NCBI RefSeq assembly: GCF_003231275.1
Contig: NZ_QKVL01000005.1
Coordinates: forward strand, 1-64,000
Direction: 5' to 3'
DNA length: 64,000 nt
Source: Pseudomonas huaxiensis
GTDB lineage: Bacteria; Pseudomonadota; Gammaproteobacteria; Pseudomonadales; Pseudomonadaceae
Part shown: positions 45,538-54,575 of the stretch, piece by piece
Numbering within the stretch: the first letter of the stretch is position 1
Layout of the letters: each line of letters opens with the position of its first letter
The notes under the pieces: model-generated
Database searches by the model: none
The model's input: only the letters and a program-made list of their open reading frames with translations
What the model was told of the DNA's origin: nothing
Translations under genes and position numbers: made by a program

Positions 45538-46440
45538 CTACGCCCTCGCACCGCGCCCGCGGGTGGCGGATTTGAACCACCAGCCACGCTGCATCCCCGC
45601 AGCCGCCAGCAGGATCGCCGCCACGCCCAGCCATTGCAGCGGTTGCAGGCGGTGGCCGAAGGCGACCCAGTCCACCAGGATCGCGGCGATCGGGTAGATG
45701 AACGACAAGGCGCCGGTCAGCGCAGTGGGCAATTTCTGGATCGCGCCGTAGAGCAGCACATACATCACGCCGGTGTGGACGATCCCCAGGGTCACCAGGC
45801 TGCCCAGCTCCGCTTGCCCGCTGGGCAGCCCGCCGAGGTTGGCGAACGGCGCCAGCAACAGAATGCCGGTGCTGACCTGAATCAACGCGATCAAGTGCGG
45901 CGGCGTACCGCTCAAACGCTTGATGACCAGCGCCGCCACCGCATAGAGAAACGCCGCACCCAGCGCCAGCGCGATGCCCAGCAGGTACTCGTCGCCGCTC
46001 TCGCCCTGGCTGCCGTGGGCACTGACGATCGCCAGCATCCCGGCGAAAGAAACCCCTAGCCAGAACAGCTTGGGTACGGTGATTTTCTCTCCGAGGAACA
46101 ACGCCGCCAGTCCCACCAGCATGAACGGCTGAACGTTGTACACCGCCGTACCGATGGCGATGGACGCCCGCGAATAGGACGCGAACAACAGCACCCAGTT
46201 ACCGACGATGGCCACCCCGCTGAGCACCGCCAGCGCGAATGTGGCGCGGGTGAGAATGCCCGGACGCAGAAAACCCATGGCCGCACAGATCAGCAACAAG
46301 GTGCCGGCGCCAAACACGCAGCGCCAGAACACCACATCCAGCACCGGTTGCCCGGACACCAGCACAAACCAGCCAATGGTGCCGGAAATCAGCATGGCCC
46401 CGATCATTTCCAGCGAACCGCGACGTATCGAACTGTCCAT
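45538..46440 (-). CDS. EamA/DMT-family transporter
   Basis: 300 residues with ten membrane helices in two EamA repeats (first IGAMLISGTIGWFVLVSG ... FALAVLSGVAIVGNWVLLFA; second ALALGAAFLYAVAALVIKRL). These proteins usually export amino acids or metabolites. Start is the ATG at 46440 with GGAGGTGA six bases upstream, better than the GTG one codon before. It diverges from an Lrp/AsnC regulator, a frequent exporter-regulator pairing for amino acids. Confidence 0.9.
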   Translation of the reverse strand: MDSSIRRGSLEMIGAMLISGTIGWFVLVSGQPVLDVVFWRCVFGAGTLLLICAAMGFLRPGILTRATFALAVLSGVAIVGNWVLLFASYSRASIAIGTAVYNVQPFMLVGLAALFLGEKITVPKLFWLGVSFAGMLAIVSAHGSQGESGDEYLLGIALALGAAFLYAVAALVIKRLSGTPPHLIALIQVSTGILLLAPFANLGGLPSGQAELGSLVTLGIVHTGVMYVLLYGAIQKLPTALTGALSFIYPIAAILVDWVAFGHRLQPLQWLGVAAILLAAAGMQRGWWFKSATRGRGARA

Positions 46441-46575
46441 CACTCACCTCCGGGAATATGTGACAAAGTATGCCGAGGGTGTCCGGAGCCATTCCATGGG
46501 ATTAATCAGGCTGAAGCCGACGCCGACCTTTTTTATCAAGGCGATTTACGAAGATTGCCTAACGAGGGATTTTTC

Positions 46576-47013
46576 ATGACCGACGCCATCGACCAACTGC
46601 TGCTCAACGCCCTGATGGAAGACTCGCGACGCTCGCTCAAAGCGCTGGCGAGCCTGACCGGGCTGTCCTCCCCCAGCGTCAGCGAACGCCTGCGCCGCCT
46701 GGAAGAGCGCGGCGTGCTCAAGGGCTACACCGTCGAAGTCGATCCGCGCAGCTTCGGCTACCAGTTGCAGGCCATCGTGCGCATTCGCCCGCTACCGGGG
46801 CAGTTGCATGAAGTGGAACGGCAGATCATCGCCATCCCGGAGTTCACCGAGTGCGACAAGGTCACCGGTGACGACTGCTTTATCGCCCGCCTGCATGTGC
46901 GCTCGATGGAGCAACTCGACACCCTGCTGGACAAGCTCAACAGCCACGCCGAGACCAGCACCGCAATCGTCAAGAAGACCCCGGTGAAACGCCGCCTGCC
47001 GCCGATGGACTGA
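46576..47013 (+). CDS. Lrp/AsnC family regulator
   Basis: 145 residues from the ATG at 46576 with GAGGGA upstream. N-terminal helix-turn-helix (NALMEDSRRSLKALASLTGL SSPSVSERLRRL) and the C-terminal RAM/effector domain (QLQAIVRIRPLPGQL, PEFTECDKVTGDDCF). Lrp proteins sense amino acids. It sits between a divergent EamA transporter and a convergent DadA-like oxidase, so both are plausible targets. Confidence 0.93.
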   Translation: MTDAIDQLLLNALMEDSRRSLKALASLTGLSSPSVSERLRRLEERGVLKGYTVEVDPRSFGYQLQAIVRIRPLPGQLHEVERQIIAIPEFTECDKVTGDDCFIARLHVRSMEQLDTLLDKLNSHAETSTAIVKKTPVKRRLPPMD

Positions 47014-47033
47014 AGGATTGCGAACGGCCGCGA

Positions 47034-48254
47034 TCAGACAAGACCCGGCAACTCCAGCGCGGACGGCCCTCCGGCAAGGGTCCGCGCCAGCAGTTGCCCG
47101 CTACCGCAGGCCAGGGTGAAACCCAGGGCGCCATGGCCGAGGTTCAGCCACAGATTGCGGTACGGGCTCGCTCCCAGCAGCGGCACTCCGGTCGGCGTGG
47201 CCGGACGCATGCCGGCCCACTCCTGCCCGTGGGCGTAATAACCGGCGTCGGGAAAGCTGACGGCCGCCTGACGACGCAGGCTGGCGAGGCGCAGCGGATC
47301 CGGTGTTTCATCGAAACCGACAATGTCCACCATGGCCGCCACCCGCAATTGCTGGTCGATGCGGGCATACACGATCTTGCGGTCGTAGTCGGTGACACTC
47401 ACCTCGGGCGCACGCGCGCCGACCGGCACGGTCAGGCTGTAGCCCTTGAGCGGATACACCGGCAATCGCAACCCCGGCAAGCCCAGTTGCGTAGCTCGAT
47501 AGCCCGCGCAGAGCACCAGGTTTTCCACCGCCAGCACCTCGTCGCCCAACTCCAGGGCCTGGACCACACCCTTGCTGTGGCGGATCTTGCTGACCCGCTG
47601 GCCCAAGCGAAAATGGCAGCGCCCCGAGGCCTGCAAGCGCGCCGCCAGGGCCAGGCAGAAGCGATGGCAGTCACCGACCTCTTCGCAGGGCGTGAATACG
47701 CCCCCCATGAACGGCACACCGGCCAAGGCCGGCTCCAGCCCCGCCAGCTCATCGGCACCGAGCGCGTGCTGGTGGTCCGCATCGAGCCGCTGTCGGGCCT
47801 GGGCAAAGCTGGCGGACTCACGGAAAACCACCAGCTTGCCATTGCGCCGCCAGGCAAAACCGTCCAGGCCGTCTTCCTCGCGCCAGCTGGTCAAGGTGTT
47901 TTGACTGTGCAGCGCCAGCCGCAACAGGCGCGCGGCGTTGGCACGGTTAACCGAGCCCCGGCACGCGGCCATGAACGCCAATAGCCAACGCCACTGCGCC
48001 GGGTCCATGCGCGGGCGCAAACGCAACGGCGAATCGCCGCGCAACATCCAGCCGAGCGCGTGCCACGGCACACCGGCATCCGCCAGTGGCGCGACATAGC
48101 GATAAGAAAGTTGCCCGCCATTGGCGAAGCTGGCGCCGCTGGCCAGCGCGTCACCGGCTTCGATCAGCTCCACCTCGAAACCTTCGCGCACCAACGCGTA
48201 GGCCGTGGCCAGGCCGATCACACCGCCGCCGATGACTGTTACCCGACTCGTCAT
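47034..48254 (-). CDS. DadA-like FAD-dependent D-amino acid dehydrogenase
   Basis: 406 residues of the DAO/DadA family. The N-terminal dinucleotide site is RVTVIGGGVIGLATAYALV, followed by SFANGGQLSYRYVAPLAD, typical for DadA. Further marks are GVFTPCEEVGDCHRFCLALA, VYPLKGYSLTVP and GMRPATPTGVPLLG at the C-terminal FAD region. It oxidises D-amino acids to keto acids at the membrane. It may be one of several DadA paralogues and not the catabolic dadA itself, since no alr/dadX lies beside it. Lrp control is plausible from context. Confidence 0.9.
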   Translation of the reverse strand: MTSRVTVIGGGVIGLATAYALVREGFEVELIEAGDALASGASFANGGQLSYRYVAPLADAGVPWHALGWMLRGDSPLRLRPRMDPAQWRWLLAFMAACRGSVNRANAARLLRLALHSQNTLTSWREEDGLDGFAWRRNGKLVVFRESASFAQARQRLDADHQHALGADELAGLEPALAGVPFMGGVFTPCEEVGDCHRFCLALAARLQASGRCHFRLGQRVSKIRHSKGVVQALELGDEVLAVENLVLCAGYRATQLGLPGLRLPVYPLKGYSLTVPVGARAPEVSVTDYDRKIVYARIDQQLRVAAMVDIVGFDETPDPLRLASLRRQAAVSFPDAGYYAHGQEWAGMRPATPTGVPLLGASPYRNLWLNLGHGALGFTLACGSGQLLARTLAGGPSALELPGLV

Positions 48255-48298
48255 GCCCGCAATCCATTTGCCAAAACGGGAGTCAGAGTAAGGGTGTT

Positions 48299-48994
48299 CT
48301 ACCGCAGCGCCAACCCGGAAGACTCATGTGCCGTCCCCGGGCATTGCACATCCCCACCGTCCAGCCCCTGCTTCACATTGCGACTGAGCATCGTCGCCTT
48401 GCCATCGCGCCAGGTCAGGGTCAGCACGTACAGCGAATCGAAGTCGCTGTTCTCCCAGTCCTCGGTAATCACCCGATCCTCGCCCAGGGCCTTGCCGGCC
48501 ACGGTGTTGATCAGTTCGGGCAGGTAGCCGTGGGACCAGGCGGTGTACACCGTGGCGTTGCGGTACTTGTTACTCAACAGTTCGCGGGCCAGGGCGCCGG
48601 TGTCGTTGGCGCCATACTCGATGTTCACCGGCAGGCCGAGCTTGATGGCGCTGGGGCTGATAGTCATCAGCGGGCGGAGGTAGCTGTAGCTGTCGTCGTT
48701 GGCGCCTTCCTCCACTTCGCGGGAGGGGTTGGCGGCGAACACGTAATCGGCCTTGCCGAATTTTTCCGGCAACAGCGTGGCGAGATCAAGGGCGCGGTTC
48801 AGGCCCTGGCAGTTGAGTTGACCGAGACCTTCACCGGGCTTTTCGGCATGGCGCAGGAAGATCAGCGTCTGGGTGCCGTCCACCGGTTTGGCGAAACTGT
48901 CGAAGGTAGTGAAACCGAGAAGGGCCGCGCTGGCGGCGAGCACGGCGCAGAACAGCGCCTGGCGACGAAAAGAAAGCGTCATGGGCAACTTCAT
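48299..48994 (-). CDS. Histidine phosphatase family protein, exported
   Basis: 231 residues. N-terminal signal/anchor (SFRRQALFCAVLAASAALLG) then the phosphatase RHG-like motif TLIFLRHAEKPGEGLG, with Arg-His-Ala-Glu replacing the usual RHGE. The later histidine region is TVYTAWSHGYLPELINTVAG. Probably periplasmic. Substrate unknown. Immediately upstream of the DadA-like gene in the same direction (44-bp gap). Confidence 0.85.
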   Translation of the reverse strand: MKLPMTLSFRRQALFCAVLAASAALLGFTTFDSFAKPVDGTQTLIFLRHAEKPGEGLGQLNCQGLNRALDLATLLPEKFGKADYVFAANPSREVEEGANDDSYSYLRPLMTISPSAIKLGLPVNIEYGANDTGALARELLSNKYRNATVYTAWSHGYLPELINTVAGKALGEDRVITEDWENSDFDSLYVLTLTWRDGKATMLSRNVKQGLDGGDVQCPGTAHESSGLALR

Positions 48995-49285
48995 GATGAA
49001 CCCTTGGCGGAAAGAATCGAGGTTGACCCGTCAGTGCTGCCCCGCGGCCGAAGCCGCGGAGCATCCCTGTCTGTCGCTCCTTCCGTGGAAGCGGGCATCC
49101 TTGAGAGTGCAGCAAGCCCGTTTGGTTCTGTCCCTGGGTGCTTATCCGTAAGCAGAGTCGAATGTAGTCCCTGGCTGTTACGAAATTAAGACGATGTCTC
49201 AACCGCGATAAACCATTTCGGTTTCATGCTTCGGAAATCGATCCAGTGGTAGGTGTTGAGCGCTTCTTGGGCGCATCTGGCGCCT
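48995..49285. other. Gap without gene between the phosphatase and FKBP genes
   Basis: No supported gene, repeat of the REP family or clear terminator is seen. The promoter of the leftward phosphatase gene should lie here. Confidence 0.4.
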
Positions 49286-49624
49286 TCAGTCGTCGCGGGT
49301 CAGCACTTCCAGCAGCTCGATCTCGAACTGCAGGTCTGAGCCCGGCGGGATCGAGCCCATGCTGCGCTCGCCGTAGCCCAGGTGCGCCGGCACGAACAGC
49401 GTGCGCTTGCCGCCGACTTTCATGCCCATCAGGCCCTGGTCCCAACCCTTGATCACGCGGCCGGTGCCGATCACGCACTGGAACGGCTTGCCGCGCTGGT
49501 GGGACGAATCGAACACGCTGCCGTCGGCCAGCGTGCCGGTGTAGTGCGTGGTGATCAGGGCGCCCTTGACCACTTCCTTGCCGTCGCCCAACAGGACGTC
49601 GGTGATTTGCAGTTCGCCGCTCAT
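49286..49624 (-). CDS. FKBP-type peptidyl-prolyl isomerase
   Basis: 112 residues, a minimal single-domain FKBP that speeds proline isomerisation, probably cytoplasmic as there is no signal peptide. Motifs: KGALITTHYTGTLADGSVFD, VIKGWDQGLMGMKVGGKRTL, PAHLGYGERSMGSIPPGSDL and FEIELLEV. The ATG at 49624 has GAGGT seven bases upstream; a longer frame lacks one. Confidence 0.94.
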   Translation of the reverse strand: MSGELQITDVLLGDGKEVVKGALITTHYTGTLADGSVFDSSHQRGKPFQCVIGTGRVIKGWDQGLMGMKVGGKRTLFVPAHLGYGERSMGSIPPGSDLQFEIELLEVLTRDD

Positions 49625-49764
49625 AGTGACCTCATTCAAGCGCGGTAATCGTAGCCGCAGCCTTTTCGCAGGATTGCCCTGGTTTTGCAAGGAGCAGGCG
49701 GCTATTGGTTATCGGTCTTACACTGGGTAGCTCTGACAACCACCTACCAGCGGCAGGAAGCGAC

Positions 49765-50274
49765 ATGAGCAAGGAGCTATGTAAAGAACTGGGGATCAGT
49801 GAAGACCTGTTGCTGGCGCGGGGTTTTGTCGCCTACCCCGAAGCACGGGTGCTGGCGATTGCCGAGATCAACGCCGACGCGCGCCGGTTCGAGCTGGAGC
49901 CGGACGCCGCCGCAGCCTGGAGGCAGATGAAGGCTGATGCCGCGGCTGACGGCGTCGAGCTATGGCTGATGTCGGCGTACCGCAGCGTCACCTACCAGGC
50001 CAATCTCATTCGCACCAAGCTCAAACGCGGCCTGTCGCTGGAGCAGATCCTCGCGGTCAACGCCCCGCCCGGCTACAGCGAGCATCACACCGGCCGGGCG
50101 ATCGATATCAACTCGCTGGAAATCGACTTCGAACACAGCCACGCCTATCAGTGGCTGAGCAAACATGCGCAGAGGTTCGACTTCCATTTGTCCTACCCGC
50201 GAAACAACCCGCTGGGCTACCAGTTCGAGCCGTGGCACTGGTGCTACGGCACAACCTTGCTGGCGGTCAACTGA
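49765..50274 (+). CDS. VanY-like D-alanyl-D-alanine carboxypeptidase family protein
   Basis: 169 residues from the ATG at 49765 (CAGGAAG upstream). M15 peptidase motifs: LMSAYRSVTYQANL, the zinc-binding SEHHTGRAIDIN and the C-terminal catalytic/zinc EPWHWCYG. No signal peptide is seen, which is odd for a peptidoglycan enzyme; it may act in the cytoplasm on recycled peptides or be exported another way. Its end overlaps the convergent GFA gene by eight bases. Confidence 0.9.
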   Translation: MSKELCKELGISEDLLLARGFVAYPEARVLAIAEINADARRFELEPDAAAAWRQMKADAAADGVELWLMSAYRSVTYQANLIRTKLKRGLSLEQILAVNAPPGYSEHHTGRAIDINSLEIDFEHSHAYQWLSKHAQRFDFHLSYPRNNPLGYQFEPWHWCYGTTLLAVN

Positions 50275-50671
50275 ACTGCGCGATGACCTCGGCGCCGGTC
50301 ATGTTCTGGGTCGGGTCGGAGAAGCAGTAGAAGGCTGGTTTCTCGTCGATGTAGACCTGCAGGTCGAAGGTCCAGGCGGTGTCGCCGTCGAGAACGCCGA
50401 CCGGACCCGCATCGAAGCCACCGGCCTTGAGGCGGTAGAACAAATGGGTGCCGCAGCTCGGGCAGAAACCGCGCTGGGCCCAGTCGGAGGAATCGTAGAC
50501 CGCCGGTTGCGCGCCGCTGAACTGCAGGGGCTGCGTGCTGTGCGCCACCAGCAGAGGGCCACCGCTCCATTTGCGGCACATGCTGCAATGGCAGGCGCTG
50601 ACGCGGGTTTCATCGAGGGTGACGGAGAGCTGGATGGCGCCGCAGAGGCAGGTGCCTTGGTGGGTTGGCAT
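50267..50671 (-). CDS. GFA family (glutathione-dependent formaldehyde-activating-like) protein
   Basis: 134 residues. The GFA/CENP-V fold binds two zincs through GTCLCGAIQL, SACHCSMCRKW and GFCPSCGTHLFYR. Real formaldehyde activation is proven for few members, so the reaction is unknown. Convergent with the VanY-like gene. Confidence 0.93.
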   Translation of the reverse strand: MPTHQGTCLCGAIQLSVTLDETRVSACHCSMCRKWSGGPLLVAHSTQPLQFSGAQPAVYDSSDWAQRGFCPSCGTHLFYRLKAGGFDAGPVGVLDGDTAWTFDLQVYIDEKPAFYCFSDPTQNMTGAEVIAQFS

Positions 50672-50754
50672 GAGGGGTGCTCCTTGCGTTTATGAGGTGG
50701 CGAGGGAGTCTAGCAGTGTGGATGGAAGGCGCAGGCCGAATGTTATCTGGCGCT

Positions 50755-50951
50755 CTTGAGATCGAGCGCCGCTCGCGCGGCGCATCGCGAGCAAGCTCGC
50801 TCCTACAGTGGTTACAACGTGCCATGGCCATCAGATAGGCAATTGGCGAGCAATCGCGGGGGATGTTGTTGAGACAAGCATAGGCACGCTCAAACCACCG
50901 TAGGAGCGAGCTTGCTCGCGATGCGCCGCGCGAGCGGCGCTCAATCTCAAG
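50755..50951. repeat. Extended REPIN with 57-bp arms
   Basis: Arms 50755-50811 and 50895-50951 are inverse copies with only two mismatches. Each starts with CTTGAGAT or its complement, passes through GAGCGCCGCTCGCGCGGCGC, and ends with the REP body TCGCGAGCAAGCTCGCTCCT. The 83-bp spacer has no gene. Longest and best-preserved REP pair in the window. Confidence 0.93.
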
Positions 50952-50965
50952 GACCCTGAAATGTC

Positions 50966-51904
50966 CTAACCAGTCACCGGCGTCAACACCTGCTCCCCGG
51001 CAAAAAACGCCTGCAGGTTCTTCAGCACCAGCGCCACCGTATCCCGCGCCGCTTCCGGCGACTGCCCAGCCACATGGGGTGTCAGCACCACGTTGGGCAG
51101 CGTCTTGAGTTCATCCGGGACATTGGGTTCGTCATCGAACACATCCAGCGCCGCGCCGGCAATTCGCCGCTCACGCAACGCCGCAACCATATCCGCCGTA
51201 GACACCACACTGGCCCGGGCAATGTTCACCAGAAAACCCTCCGGCCCCAGCGCATCGAGCACCGCGCTGTCCACCAGTTGCCGGGTGTTGGCGCCACCGG
51301 GCGTGGCGACGATCAGGAAGTCCGACTCCCGCGCCAGCGCCAACGGGCTGTCGCAATACGAATAAGCCACATCTTCACGCCGGGAACGGTTGTGATAGCG
51401 CACCTGCATATCGAACCCGAGGGCACCGCGCCGGGCGATCGCCAGCCCCACCGCACCCAACCCGAGAATGCCCAGGCGCTTGCCCGAGATGGACGGGCTG
51501 ATCACCCGGTTCCATTGGCCCTGGCGGGTAGTGGCATCGGCCTGGGGAATATTGCGCACCACGGCGAGCAGCAAGGCCATGGTGTGATCTGCCACCGCCA
51601 CGGCATTCGCGCCAGCGCCGTTGGTGACCGTGATGCCCCGCGCCGCAGCGGCGGCCAGGTCGACCTGCTCGTAGCCAGCGCCGATCACGCAAATGATCTG
51701 CAAGGCCGGCAACGCGGCGATTTCAGCTGCGGACAAGCCCAGCGGGCCACGGGTCAGCACCGCGTCGATCTCACCGCCGTGGCGGGCGATGGCCTCGGCG
51801 CGCAAGGCCGGGGTCTGCGCGCGAATCAGGTGATAACCGTTGTTTTCCAGCAGGGGCAGGTAATCGTCGACCGTCTCGACCAGCACCAGTACCGTCTTTG
51901 TCAT
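50966..51904 (-). CDS. D-isomer-specific 2-hydroxyacid dehydrogenase
   Basis: 312 residues. Reduces 2-oxo acids such as glyoxylate or hydroxypyruvate. NAD(P)-binding GKRLGILGLGAVGLAIARR; catalytic Arg in VNIARASVVSTADM, Glu in DVFDDEPNVPDE, and His in VVLTPHVAGQSPE. A GhrB/hydroxypyruvate reductase-like activity is likely but the substrate is not proven. It is not in the gcl cluster 12 kb away. Confidence 0.92.
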   Translation of the reverse strand: MTKTVLVLVETVDDYLPLLENNGYHLIRAQTPALRAEAIARHGGEIDAVLTRGPLGLSAAEIAALPALQIICVIGAGYEQVDLAAAAARGITVTNGAGANAVAVADHTMALLLAVVRNIPQADATTRQGQWNRVISPSISGKRLGILGLGAVGLAIARRGALGFDMQVRYHNRSRREDVAYSYCDSPLALARESDFLIVATPGGANTRQLVDSAVLDALGPEGFLVNIARASVVSTADMVAALRERRIAGAALDVFDDEPNVPDELKTLPNVVLTPHVAGQSPEAARDTVALVLKNLQAFFAGEQVLTPVTG

Positions 51905-51947
51905 TTCAGGCTCCCAGGCATTTCAGCGAGGCAGCATTATGCTCCGG

Positions 51948-52358
51948 TCACTGGCCAAAAGCCCGTCCCAGACCGCCCGGTACACCACTGCTGTCGGTGT
52001 CCTGCCACGGGCCATCAGCGCTGGTCGCCCAGCTCCAGCCGTTGTTCCAGCGGTAGTAGGTGCGCTGGCGGTAGAAGGTGTTGGTCTTGCCCTCCAGCAC
52101 GTAGACGCCCAGGCGCGGGTCCCAATGGCTGGCACCGCCCGGTGGCGGGGCGAAGCTGGCGGAGGTACGCGGCATGGGCTTCTGCGATGGGGTGACCGGT
52201 TTGGTCGGGACTGGCTTGGTCGGGCCCGGTTTGATCACCGGGCCCGGCGGGGGTGTGGTCTGGATCGGCGGCAGCGGCTCGCGCTCGGGCTGATGCACCG
52301 TACATGCGCTGAGCCCCAGGGCCAGTGAAATCAGGGTCAGGCGTACGGTGCTGTTCAT
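51948..52358 (-). CDS. Small proline-rich lipoprotein, unknown function
   Basis: 136 residues. Lipoprotein signal STVRLTLISLALGLSAC with Cys19. A proline/lysine/threonine-rich linker covers about residues 25-63 (PGPTKPVPTKPVTPSQKP), then a compact Trp/Tyr-rich domain (HWDPRLGVYVLEGKTNTFYR, YYRWNNGWSWATSADGPW). It probably sits in the outer membrane facing the periplasm. Located 12 bp after ccmI, same direction, perhaps in the same transcript. Confidence 0.85.
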   Translation of the reverse strand: MNSTVRLTLISLALGLSACTVHQPEREPLPPIQTTPPPGPVIKPGPTKPVPTKPVTPSQKPMPRTSASFAPPPGGASHWDPRLGVYVLEGKTNTFYRQRTYYRWNNGWSWATSADGPWQDTDSSGVPGGLGRAFGQ

Positions 52359-52370
52359 GAGGGCGCTCTC

Positions 52371-53573
52371 TTACGGGTCCGGGCTGTCGATAGTCAGGTG
52401 TTGCGGCGCCTCGGTGCTGGTAGCCAGCGGTGAACCGCTACCGATCCACTCACCCTTGGTGGGCTGGCCGGAGCGTGAGATGCGCGCCACAAGTTGGACT
52501 TCGGCGAAGCTCGACAGTTTCATGTTCGGCATCATTGCGTCGCTGTCACTCAGTTCCACCTCGATGGGCAACTGCGCCACGGTGACCCGCTTGGCCGCCA
52601 GCGGCATCGGTGGACCAGACGCGGCGCGGGCGAAGATGAACACGGTATCGTCCGGCTTGACCTTGTCTTTCAGCGCCGCCGCCAGCTCGACGCGCACCGT
52701 CAGCCTGGCGCCGCTGGCTGCGGTGGCCGGTGCGGACGCCTTGCCTTCGCCGGCAGCCAGTTTTTCCTTGGCCTTGTCGATGCCGCCCAACAGCGCGGTG
52801 CGCGAGGCGTCACCTTCCGGCAGTTGCACCAGCAGGCGGTTCCAGTAATCGACCGCTTCCTGGTAGCGCTCGCCCTCGAAGGCGGCGATGCCCAGCAGGC
52901 CAAGGCTGGTGACTTCGTTCGGATCGGCTTTCAGGGCTTCATCGGTGATCGCCTGGAACTGCGGCGTCCACTGCTTGTTGTTGGCGAAATACAGCGCCTG
53001 GGCCCATTGGCCCAGCAACTCCGGCTGACGACCCGCCACGCCGACGGCGCGTTCGAAGGCCTTGGCCGCGTCCGCCGGACGCTCCTGGGCCATGTAGGCA
53101 CGGCCAAGGAAGTACAGGCCCTCGGCATTCTCGGGCTGGGCGGCGACGGCGCGCTCCAGGCGCGAGGTCATTTCGTCCAGCGATTGCGGCGCCTGGGAGA
53201 ATTCCTGGGCCAGCTTCACTTTGTCGCTGGAGCCGAAATGCAGGTACAGCCCGACCGCCATCAGCGGCACCAGGAACGCCGCCATCACCGGCAGCGCCTT
53301 GCCCAGCCGGGCGCTGCGGGTCGGCTCGGCATTGTCGGTGTCGGCCAGCAGTTCGCGGGCCGCTTCGTCGCGACCGCGGGAGAGTTGGTCAGCGTTGAGT
53401 ACGCCCTCCTCGCCCTGGGCCTGCAGTTCGGCGACACGCTCCTGATACAGGGCGACGTTCAGGGCGGTACGGTCTTCTTCCTGCTGCGCACGACGGCCAC
53501 GCAACACCGGAATCAGCAAAAAGCTCAGGGCTACCAGCAACAGCAGGCCTGACGCGAGCCAGAAATCAGTCAT
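52371..53573 (-). CDS. ccmI: Cytochrome c maturation protein CcmI (CycH)
   Basis: 400 residues from the ATG at 53573; the longer frame is not coding. Two N-terminal membrane segments ([20 protein letters not shown] and [20 protein letters not shown]) with a cytoplasmic Glu/Gln loop, then periplasmic TPR repeats ([17 protein letters not shown] ...) that hold apocytochrome c. Overlaps ccmH by eight bases; last gene of ccmABCDEFGHI. Confidence 0.95.
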   Translation of the reverse strand: MTDFWLASGLLLLVALSFLLIPVLRGRRAQQEEDRTALNVALYQERVAELQAQGEEGVLNADQLSRGRDEAARELLADTDNAEPTRSARLGKALPVMAAFLVPLMAVGLYLHFGSSDKVKLAQEFSQAPQSLDEMTSRLERAVAAQPENAEGLYFLGRAYMAQERPADAAKAFERAVGVAGRQPELLGQWAQALYFANNKQWTPQFQAITDEALKADPNEVTSLGLLGIAAFEGERYQEAVDYWNRLLVQLPEGDASRTALLGGIDKAKEKLAAGEGKASAPATAASGARLTVRVELAAALKDKVKPDDTVFIFARAASGPPMPLAAKRVTVAQLPIEVELSDSDAMMPNMKLSSFAEVQLVARISRSGQPTKGEWIGSGSPLATSTEAPQHLTIDSPDP

Positions 53574-54042
53574 GGGTCTGTTCTTTGTCCAGCAGTTTGG
53601 CGAGGCGCTCACGCTCCTCGGGAGAAAGGTCGGCCGAACCAGCGGCCGCCGGTACGCGGCGTTTGCGGACAATCACCACCAGCACGCCGAAGCCACCGGC
53701 CAGCAGCAGCGCCGGACCGAACCAGAGCAGCCAGGTGCGGGCGGTCAGGGCCGGCTTGTAGCGCACGAAGTCGCCGTAGCGATCGACCATGAAGTCGACG
53801 ATCTGCTGGTTGCTCTTGCCTTCGCCGAGCATGCGGAAGATTTCCCGGCGCAGGTCGGCGGCGATGGGCGCGTTGGAGTCGGCGATGTCCTGGTTCTGGC
53901 ACTTGGGGCAGCGCAGTTCCTTGGTCAGCTCGCGGTAACGCTCGCGTTCGGCCTCGTCGGCGAACTGGTAGGTGTCGATTGCCGCCTTGGCCACGCCGCA
54001 CAGGCTCAGGCCGAGGACAGCGGCTGCCAGCCAGCGCTTCAT
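53566..54042 (-). CDS. ccmH: Cytochrome c maturation protein CcmH
   Basis: 158 residues. Signal peptide ([19 protein letters not shown]), then the thiol motif [20 protein letters not shown] (LRCxxC) that reduces apocytochrome, and a C-terminal membrane anchor ([20 protein letters not shown]). Overlaps ccmG by four bases and ccmI by eight. Confidence 0.97.
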   Translation of the reverse strand: MKRWLAAAVLGLSLCGVAKAAIDTYQFADEAERERYRELTKELRCPKCQNQDIADSNAPIAADLRREIFRMLGEGKSNQQIVDFMVDRYGDFVRYKPALTARTWLLWFGPALLLAGGFGVLVVIVRKRRVPAAAGSADLSPEERERLAKLLDKEQTHD

Positions 54043-54575
54043 GGGCGAGCCTCATCGACCAGGCCTTGGTACAGCGGCGCCAGTTGCTCGCGCCAGACGG
54101 TTTCGTCGACAACACCGACGAACTTGTGGCGGATGATGCCTTCGGCGTCGATCAGGAAGGTTTCCGGCGCGCCGTACACCCCCAGGTCCAGGCCCAGGGT
54201 GCCCTGCTCGTCACGGATATCCAGTTGGTAGGGGTTGTGGAACTCGGCCAGCCATTTCAGCGCGGCGGCATTGTCGTCCTTGTAGTTGACGCCGTAGATC
54301 ACCACGCCCTGCTCGGCCAGCTTGTTCAGCACCGGGTGTTCGACCCGGCACGACACGCACCAGGTGCCCCAGACGTTGACCAGCGCCGGCTTGCCGTGCA
54401 GGTCGTTCTGGGTCAGCGTGCGGTCGCCCTGCACGTTGGGCAGCGAGAACGCCGGGAACGGCTTGTCGATCATCGCCGACGGCAGCTCGGCCGGGTCCAG
54501 GTACAGACCGCGGTAGAGGAACACCGCCACCAGCAGAAACACCGCCAGTGGCAGCACCATGATCCAACGCTTCAT
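54039..54575 (-). CDS. ccmG: Thiol:disulfide interchange protein CcmG/DsbE
   Basis: 178 residues. Membrane anchor (WIMVLPLAVFLLVAVFLYRG), then a thioredoxin fold with the active site VWGTWCVSCRVEHPVL (WCVSC) and a GVYGAPETFLIDAEG loop. Keeps the apocytochrome cysteines reduced together with CcmH. Overlaps ccmF and ccmH by four bases each. Confidence 0.97.
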   Translation of the reverse strand: MKRWIMVLPLAVFLLVAVFLYRGLYLDPAELPSAMIDKPFPAFSLPNVQGDRTLTQNDLHGKPALVNVWGTWCVSCRVEHPVLNKLAEQGVVIYGVNYKDDNAAALKWLAEFHNPYQLDIRDEQGTLGLDLGVYGAPETFLIDAEGIIRHKFVGVVDETVWREQLAPLYQGLVDEARP

